A stretch of 9,372 bases of DNA from NCBI GenBank assembly GCA_951800855.1, contig CATOLC010000030.1, positions 1-9,372 of the forward strand, read 5' to 3'. Source of the stretch: an uncultured Ruminococcus sp. (GTDB taxonomy: Bacteria > Bacillota > Clostridia > Oscillospirales > Acutalibacteraceae). A model generated the notes under the pieces. It did no database searches. It saw only the letters and a program-made list of their open reading frames with translations, and was not told the origin of the DNA. Positions 6,513 to 9,372 of this stretch are shown piece by piece. The translations under genes were made by a program, and so were the position numbers. Position 1 is the first letter of the stretch. Every line of letters starts with the position of its first letter.

Positions 6513-7262
6513 TTATTTTAACATATCGTTCATATCGTAAAGCCCAGGTGGTTTATTAAACAAAAATCTTGCTGCATTTATAGCTCCATCTGCAAATATT
6601 TCCCTCGACTGTGCATGGTGCGAAAGCGTTATAACTTCATTCGCTCCCGCAAAAATGACCTCATGGTCCCCGACTATATTGCCTCCTCGAACGGAATGTA
6701 TACCTATTTCTTTTTTATCTCTGGGTTTTCTTTGAGAATGCCTATCATATGAATATTTTACACCATCACCTACTTCAGCAGCAATTTTCTCCGCAATCAT
6801 AAATGCTGTTCCACTTGGAGCATCTACTTTCCTGCTATGGTGCCGCTCAATAATTTCTATGTCAAAACTATCTTTTAAAGCACTTGTCGCTTTTTTTATA
6901 AGTTTAATTAATACATTTATACCTAAAGACATATTGCCTGAAAAGAAAATCGGTATTTTTTTTGCGCACTCTTTAATTCTCTCAACCTGAGATTCAGATA
7001 AGCCGGTTGTGCATAGAACCAATGGAACTTTATTATCCTCCCCATATGATAACAGAGCAGAAAGTGCTCTCGGACTTGAAAAATCTATTATTACATCCGG
7101 TCTAACTGTGATTTTCCCTACCGAATCAAAAACTGGAAAATTGCTTTCATTGTCCCCTGATGGGTCCACCCCTCCAACTACAGTAATATCCCCAGCTTTT
7201 TTTGCCGCCTTGACTACAAGTTTTCCCATATGTCCATTACATCCGCAGACTACTAGTTCCAT
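6513..7262 (-). CDS. dapB: 4-hydroxy-tetrahydrodipicolinate reductase
   Basis: DapB reduces the DapA product to tetrahydrodipicolinate with NAD(P)H, the second committed step toward meso-diaminopimelate and lysine. The protein is 249 residues. The nucleotide-binding loop GCNGHMG is at 7-13, VIIDFSSP at 57-64, CTTGLSE at 84-90, and FFSGNMSLGIN at 106-116. The signature ERHHSRKVDAPSGT at 139-152 carries the catalytic His-His pair (141-142) and Lys145. GGNIVGDHEV at 193-202 and LSHHAQSRE at 213-221 complete the fold. The ATG at 7262 gives a family-like amino terminus, but no good SD lies at normal distance. The nearest strong one (GGGAGG) is some 37 nt upstream, with a possible hairpin between. 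The frame is open upstream to a TAG at 7343, with no other usual start codon. It follows dapA after 163 nt. Confidence 0.95.
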   Translation of the reverse strand: MELVVCGCNGHMGKLVVKAAKKAGDITVVGGVDPSGDNESNFPVFDSVGKITVRPDVIIDFSSPRALSALLSYGEDNKVPLVLCTTGLSESQVERIKECAKKIPIFFSGNMSLGINVLIKLIKKATSALKDSFDIEIIERHHSRKVDAPSGTAFMIAEKIAAEVGDGVKYSYDRHSQRKPRDKKEIGIHSVRGGNIVGDHEVIFAGANEVITLSHHAQSREIFADGAINAARFLFNKPPGLYDMNDMLK

Positions 7263-7305
7263 TTTATTAAGAGACTTGTCCTTTAAGGTCGTCTCCTTAC
7301 CTCCC
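7263..7305 (-). promoter_or_regulatory. dapB: dapB leader: distant SD and possible bridging hairpin
   Basis: GGGAGG at 7305-7300 is followed by a predicted stem in which 7297-7291 (AGGAGAC) pairs with 7275-7269 (GTCTCTT). This is seven pairs including one G-U, and the loop is 15 nt and may hold a three-pair inner stem (CCT/AGG). Folding would shorten the path from the SD to the ATG at 7262 from about 37 nt to about 8 unpaired nt. A second SD-like stretch (AAGGAG, 7298-7293) is buried in the stem. The pairing was read by eye and no energy was calculated. Confidence 0.4.
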
Positions 7306-7425
7306 TTTAATTTTTTATTCTTTTTGGTCCATTTTATAATCTATTAAGTCTTTTATTGAGTTAATGCTAATAGAGATTCAATCGCCTCTAAGTCGAATTC
7401 AACAACAATATATAGATTTTTGGTG
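7306..7425. other. dapA-dapB spacer, no convincing gene
   Basis: This AT-rich spacer shows no usual start codon with a strong SD and a frame of useful length. On the minus strand, a 24-codon open stretch follows the dapA stop in the +1 frame and ends at a TAA (7355-7353). A 7-pair AT stem (TCTATTA with TAATAGA, about 7377-7339) is too weak and has no U-run, so it is not a terminator. A TTGACA at 7429-7424 spans the dapA stop but lacks a matching -10. Confidence 0.4.
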
Positions 7426-8325
7426 TCAAATATAATCCTCTAAAAGCGAACTATCCATCATTTTATTTTTTAAATTTTCTTTCAATTTTTCCTCCATCGG
7501 GGCCAGGGGCTCACGGCAATTTCCGCAAGGAAATCCCAACAAATTAAGTGCTTCTTTCACCGGAACAGGATTTACATCTGAAAATAAAGCTTCTATCAAA
7601 GGTAATTTTTTAAGCTGAAGTTCTCTACTGTGTGACACATTTCCCTTAAGGTACTCCAAAACGATATCGTGCGTCTCTTTCGGGCAAACATTAGCAAGAA
7701 CAGAAATTACGCCTATCCCGCCCATAGACAAAATCGGCACAATGATGTCATCATTCCCCGAATAAACCATAAGTTCATCTTTGCACAAAGCAATAGTCTT
7801 GGCTACGGCTGAAATATCTCCACTTGCCTCTTTTACCGCAACTATATTGTTAATTTTTGCAAGTTCTGCATATGTTTCAGGTCTTATATTAACTCCTGTC
7901 CTGGAAGGAACATTATAAACTATTATTGGAATGTCTACGCTTTTTGATATTGACTCATAATAATCTATAATTCCTTTTTGAGAAGTCTTATTGTAATAAG
8001 GGGTTACCACAAGCAGAGCGTCTGCCCCCAAATTTTGTGCATTTTTTGACCTCTCTACTGCAACTTTAGTGTTATTACTTCCTGTTCCAGCTATAACTGG
8101 TACCTTTCCTTTTACTTTTTCAATTGTATATCTTATTATTTTACTGTGTTCTTCTTCAGAAAGAGTCGCTGATTCGCCCGTCGTTCCACAAATAATAATT
8201 GCATCTGTCTCATTTTGCAAATGGAACTCCAACAGTTCCCCTAAAACAGGATAGTTTACATTTCCCTCGTTGTCCATAGGAGTTACAAGTGCAACGCCTG
8301 AACCCTTAAATATTGTGTTCTTCAT
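7426..8325 (-). CDS. dapA: 4-hydroxy-tetrahydrodipicolinate synthase
   Basis: DapA condenses pyruvate with aspartate semialdehyde, the first committed step to diaminopimelate. It is a (beta/alpha)8 class I aldolase-type enzyme of 299 residues. Visible are GTTGESATLSEEEH at 47-60 (Thr48, Thr49 in the proton relay), VTPYYNK at 107-113, YNVPSRTG at 137-144 with catalytic Tyr137 and substrate-binding Arg142, the Schiff-base lysine in VAVKEASGD (Lys165), YSGNDD at 188-193 and GGIGVISV at 202-209. Numbering is E. coli plus 4. At the E. coli lysine-inhibition positions, His53 is Glu57 and Glu84 is Val88, while His56 (His60) and Asn80 (Asn84) remain. The ATG at 8325 has AAGGAG at 8336-8331, 5 nt upstream. 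It lies between asd, which supplies its substrate, and dapB, which uses its product. Confidence 0.97.
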   Translation of the reverse strand: MKNTIFKGSGVALVTPMDNEGNVNYPVLGELLEFHLQNETDAIIICGTTGESATLSEEEHSKIIRYTIEKVKGKVPVIAGTGSNNTKVAVERSKNAQNLGADALLVVTPYYNKTSQKGIIDYYESISKSVDIPIIVYNVPSRTGVNIRPETYAELAKINNIVAVKEASGDISAVAKTIALCKDELMVYSGNDDIIVPILSMGGIGVISVLANVCPKETHDIVLEYLKGNVSHSRELQLKKLPLIEALFSDVNPVPVKEALNLLGFPCGNCREPLAPMEEKLKENLKNKMMDSSLLEDYI

Positions 8326-8330
8326 AATAT

Positions 8331-8336
8331 CTCCTT
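8331..8336 (-). promoter_or_regulatory. Ribosome binding site of dapA
   Basis: AAGGAG, 5 nt before the ATG at 8325. Upstream in the 59-nt asd-dapA gap is an AT-only stretch with a short 9-bp periodicity (8342-8368), and there is no terminator-like stem. Confidence 0.75.
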
Positions 8337-8384
8337 AAAAATTTATTTTATTTACTTTATTTATGTAATTAAATCTTAATAATT

Positions 8385-9372
8385 CTAAATATATCCCTCG
8401 TGGCAAAGAAGTTCCGCCATAAGTACCGCTCCTCCTGCGGCTCCACGTATTGTATTATGAGCCATACATACAAATTTTATATTATAATGGTTGTCTTCCC
8501 TAAGCCTTCCTATTTCCACGGACATACCATGCTCTAAATTCAAATCCATTTTTATTTGTGGGCGATCTTCCTCTTCAAAATAGTACAAAAATTTCTTGGG
8601 TGAGCTCGGAAGTCCTAAATCTTGACTGTATCCTGAATAATTTCTCCACCTATCTATTATTTCAGTTAACGGAATTTTTTTATTAAAAGACATAAAAACA
8701 GCTGCCATATGACCATTACTTACAGGTACCCTAATGCACTGAGAAGTAATTGAAGGAGCTTGAGCTGGGATTATTTTATCGTTTTGGATTTTTCCTAAAA
8801 TTTTCAGGGGTTCTTTTTCAGATTTCTCCTCTTCGCCCGGTATGAACGGAATGATATTGTCCTGCATCTCCTTCCAGCTGGAAAGAGTTTTCCCTGCACC
8901 TGACACCGCCTGATAAGTACAAACCAAAATTTTTGTAATTTCTAAATCCATAAGAGGATACGCTGCCGGAAGATAGCACTGTAAAGAGCAATTTGATTTC
9001 ACTGCAATAAACCCTTTTTTAGTCTTAAGGCGTTTTTTTTGTGCAGAAATAATTTCTATATGCTGGGGATTGATTTCCGGAATAATCATTGGAACATCGA
9101 AAGTTCCTCTATGTGCACTATTATTTGATATTACGGGACATTCAAGTTTTGCGTACATAGTTTCCAGTTCTTTAACCTGTTCTTTTTCTGCACCCACAGC
9201 ACAAAATACAAAATCAACCATAGAAGCAATTTTTTTAGCATCATTAAAAGCATCCATTAAAATCATCCCAGATATTTTTTCCGGAATTTTTGTATCCATC
9301 GTCCACTTTTTCTCTACTGCTTCCAAATATGTCTTTCCGGCAGATCTTCCGCTTGCAGCTAAAGCTTTAATC
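8385..9372 (-). CDS. asd: Aspartate-semialdehyde dehydrogenase, N-terminus cut by the right edge
   Basis: Asd reduces aspartyl phosphate to aspartate semialdehyde, the branch point to lysine, threonine and methionine. The frame is open to the window end, giving 328 codons. Its first residues (ALAASGRSAGKTY) are the segment that follows the first Rossmann strands, so roughly 30 residues with the GxxGxVG loop are missing. Visible in this numbering are FCAVG at about 56-60, SNNSAHRG at 82-89, the catalytic cysteine in SNCSLQC (Cys128), QAVSGAGK at 154-161, FIPGEEEKSEKE at 176-187, RVPVSNGH at 214-221 with the active-site His221, and GAAGGAVLMAELL at 310-322. RSAGK and IPGEEEK place it in the archaeal/fungal-like class of Asd rather than the E. 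coli class. It heads the asd-dapA-dapB block and ends 59 nt before dapA. Confidence 0.95.
   Translation of the reverse strand, partial: IKALAASGRSAGKTYLEAVEKKWTMDTKIPEKISGMILMDAFNDAKKIASMVDFVFCAVGAEKEQVKELETMYAKLECPVISNNSAHRGTFDVPMIIPEINPQHIEIISAQKKRLKTKKGFIAVKSNCSLQCYLPAAYPLMDLEITKILVCTYQAVSGAGKTLSSWKEMQDNIIPFIPGEEEKSEKEPLKILGKIQNDKIIPAQAPSITSQCIRVPVSNGHMAAVFMSFNKKIPLTEIIDRWRNYSGYSQDLGLPSSPKKFLYYFEEEDRPQIKMDLNLEHGMSVEIGRLREDNHYNIKFVCMAHNTIRGAAGGAVLMAELLCHEGYI

Noticed and set aside
7339..7377. AT stem (TCTATTA/TAATAGA) after dapA as a terminator
   Set aside because: Only seven A-T rich pairs with a long loop and no following U-run, so it is unlikely to stop transcription.
7424..7429. TTGACA over the dapA stop as a dapB promoter -35
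   Set aside because: No acceptable -10 lies 15-19 bp downstream. The hexamer is largely explained by the dapA stop codon and the bases next to it.
8342..8368. 9-bp periodicity (TTTATTTTA, TTTACTTTA, TTTATGTAA) in the asd-dapA gap
   Set aside because: Fewer than three imperfect copies in an almost pure A/T stretch. This is consistent with chance low complexity.

Overview
The window is a compact stretch of bacterial housekeeping genes, all read from the minus strand. The DNA is AT-rich. Shine-Dalgarno (SD) sequences are strong and purine-rich, TTG starts are frequent, and stop and start codons often overlap. Gene content and order (nusB-xseA-xseB-ispA-dxs-tlyA-nadK-recN) are those of a low-GC Firmicute, most likely a member of the Clostridia. 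I cannot name the genus from the sequence.

In transcription order (high to low coordinates), the first block is diaminopimelate/lysine synthesis. It holds asd (5' end outside the window), dapA and dapB, which take aspartyl phosphate to tetrahydrodipicolinate for lysine and peptidoglycan. The second block begins 17 nt after dapB. It holds nusB (transcription antitermination), xseA and xseB (the two subunits of exonuclease VII), ispA (short-chain prenyl diphosphate synthase), dxs (entry enzyme of the MEP isoprenoid pathway), tlyA (rRNA 2'-O-methyltransferase family), nadK (NAD kinase) and the first 38 codons of recN (DNA repair ATPase), which runs off the left edge.

Spacing is tight: xseA/xseB, xseB/ispA, dxs/tlyA and tlyA/nadK overlap. 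The only sizeable gaps are asd-dapA (59 nt), dapA-dapB (163 nt) and ispA-dxs (141 nt). I see no GC-rich stem followed by a U-run, so the window may be one long transcription unit, possibly with an internal promoter before dxs. No stretch over 300 nt lacks a gene. I see no tRNA, rRNA, CRISPR array or mobile element.

I found no convincing undescribed system. Points worth a second look are a regular 13-bp tandem repeat before dxs, a possible hairpin bridging a distant SD to the dapB start, an apparent 11-residue deletion next to the second Asp-rich motif of the prenyl synthase, and the direct joining of the dap genes to the nusB-recN cluster without folD or argR.
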